DNA of 15,748 nt, taken from assembly GCF_000499385.1 (NCBI RefSeq), contig NW_013654552.1, forward strand, positions 1 through 15,748, given 5' to 3'. This document shows positions 15,404-15,748 of the stretch, one piece after another (the first letter of the stretch is position 1; every line of letters starts with the position of its first letter). A program made the translations under genes and the position numbers. Source of the stretch: Eimeria necatrix (taxonomy: Eukaryota > Apicomplexa > Conoidasida > Eucoccidiorida > Eimeriidae). The notes beneath the pieces are model-generated. The model saw nothing but the letters and a program-made list of their open reading frames with translations. It was not told the DNA's origin and did no database searches.

Positions 15404-15543
15404 GGGTGTGCGGTGCGTCCAGGGCGGGCGGGAGAGCAGGAGCAGTCCTAACACTCCCTCAAAACCACGCAACTTGCAGCAGCAGCAGCGGCTGCTGCAG
15501 CAGCAGCAGCAGCAGCGCTGCTGCAGTCCTCACCCCCACCTCC

Positions 15544-15581
<38 letters not shown>

Positions 15582-15692
15582 GGGCGTTCAGTTCACCCAG
15601 AAGGTGCTGGGAAGCAGGAGCATCCCCAACACTCCCTCAAACCCACGCAACTTGCAGCAGCAGCAGCAGCAGCAGCGGCGCTGCCTGCCTCC

Positions 15693-15748
<56 letters not shown>
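15364..15748. repeat. CAG/CTG arrays with a ~180-bp tandem duplication
   Basis: On the plus strand CAG arrays lie at 15367-15399, 15476-15515, 15546-15580, 15655-15676 and 15697-15748 (running off the edge). Between them a non-repetitive piece containing CACGCAACTTGCAGCAGCAG and AACACTCCCTCAAA occurs twice (about 15429 and 15609), so the array plus spacer was duplicated as a unit. This is probably part of an intron upstream of exon 1. No synthase block is recognisable here. Confidence 0.85.

Noticed and set aside
15404..15660. Additional synthase exon upstream of exon 1
   Set aside because: No family block (HDYHL, REExLR) is readable. The spacer occurs twice as part of a tandem duplication, and one copy has a stop in the best frame.

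Overview
The window looks like nuclear DNA of a coccidian apicomplexan, most likely an Eimeria species (E. tenella type). The reasons are dense CAG/CTG trinucleotide arrays, many short interstitial telomere-like AAACCCT/TTTAGGG arrays, (AAAT)n tracts, and a sharp change from a repeat-poor to a repeat-rich segment. The species call is an inference from sequence character and general knowledge of Eimeria genomes.

Layout. Positions 1 to about 5640 are repeat-poor, of ordinary composition, with no gene I can support. They hold several direct duplications: a 534-bp tandem duplication at 491-1567, an 87-bp-period pair at 1984-2124 and an identical 82-bp pair at 4565-4728. They also hold the first scattered TTTAGGG units (4341-4520) and one isolated copy of a 14-bp palindrome. 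From about 5640 the sequence becomes repeat-rich. Positions 5850-6500 hold an array built on the palindrome GGTGTACGTACACC, mixed with TGCATGCA runs.

Positions 15363 down to about 6333 (minus strand) carry one long, intron-rich gene. I rebuilt 13 exons by reading the minus strand and matching splice sites and phases. Exons 1-4 (15363-13450) encode the C-terminal half of a GT20 trehalose-6-phosphate synthase domain. Exons 5-12 (12370-7356) encode a trehalose-6-phosphate phosphatase (HAD) domain. Exon 13 (6782 downward) encodes an acidic and poly-Gln C-terminal tail. Every junction is phase-compatible and has GT...AG ends. The 5' part of the gene lies beyond position 15748.

The most striking points are about this gene. 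(a) The expected end of the synthase domain and the phosphatase DxDGT nucleophile motif are not found in the 1.1-kb intron 4, which is full of telomere-like repeats. (b) The synthase catalytic lysine appears to be alanine. (c) Three introns begin inside telomere-like arrays, so that the 5' splice site reads GTAAACCCTAAACCCT. (d) The 3' end of exon 2, with its splice donor, is copied twice into the following intron. (e) The palindrome sits exactly at the ends of exons 12 and 13 and is then amplified downstream. Nearly every intron is filled with its own repeat family, so repeat expansion seems to have shaped the intron structure and splice sites of an otherwise conserved enzyme gene.
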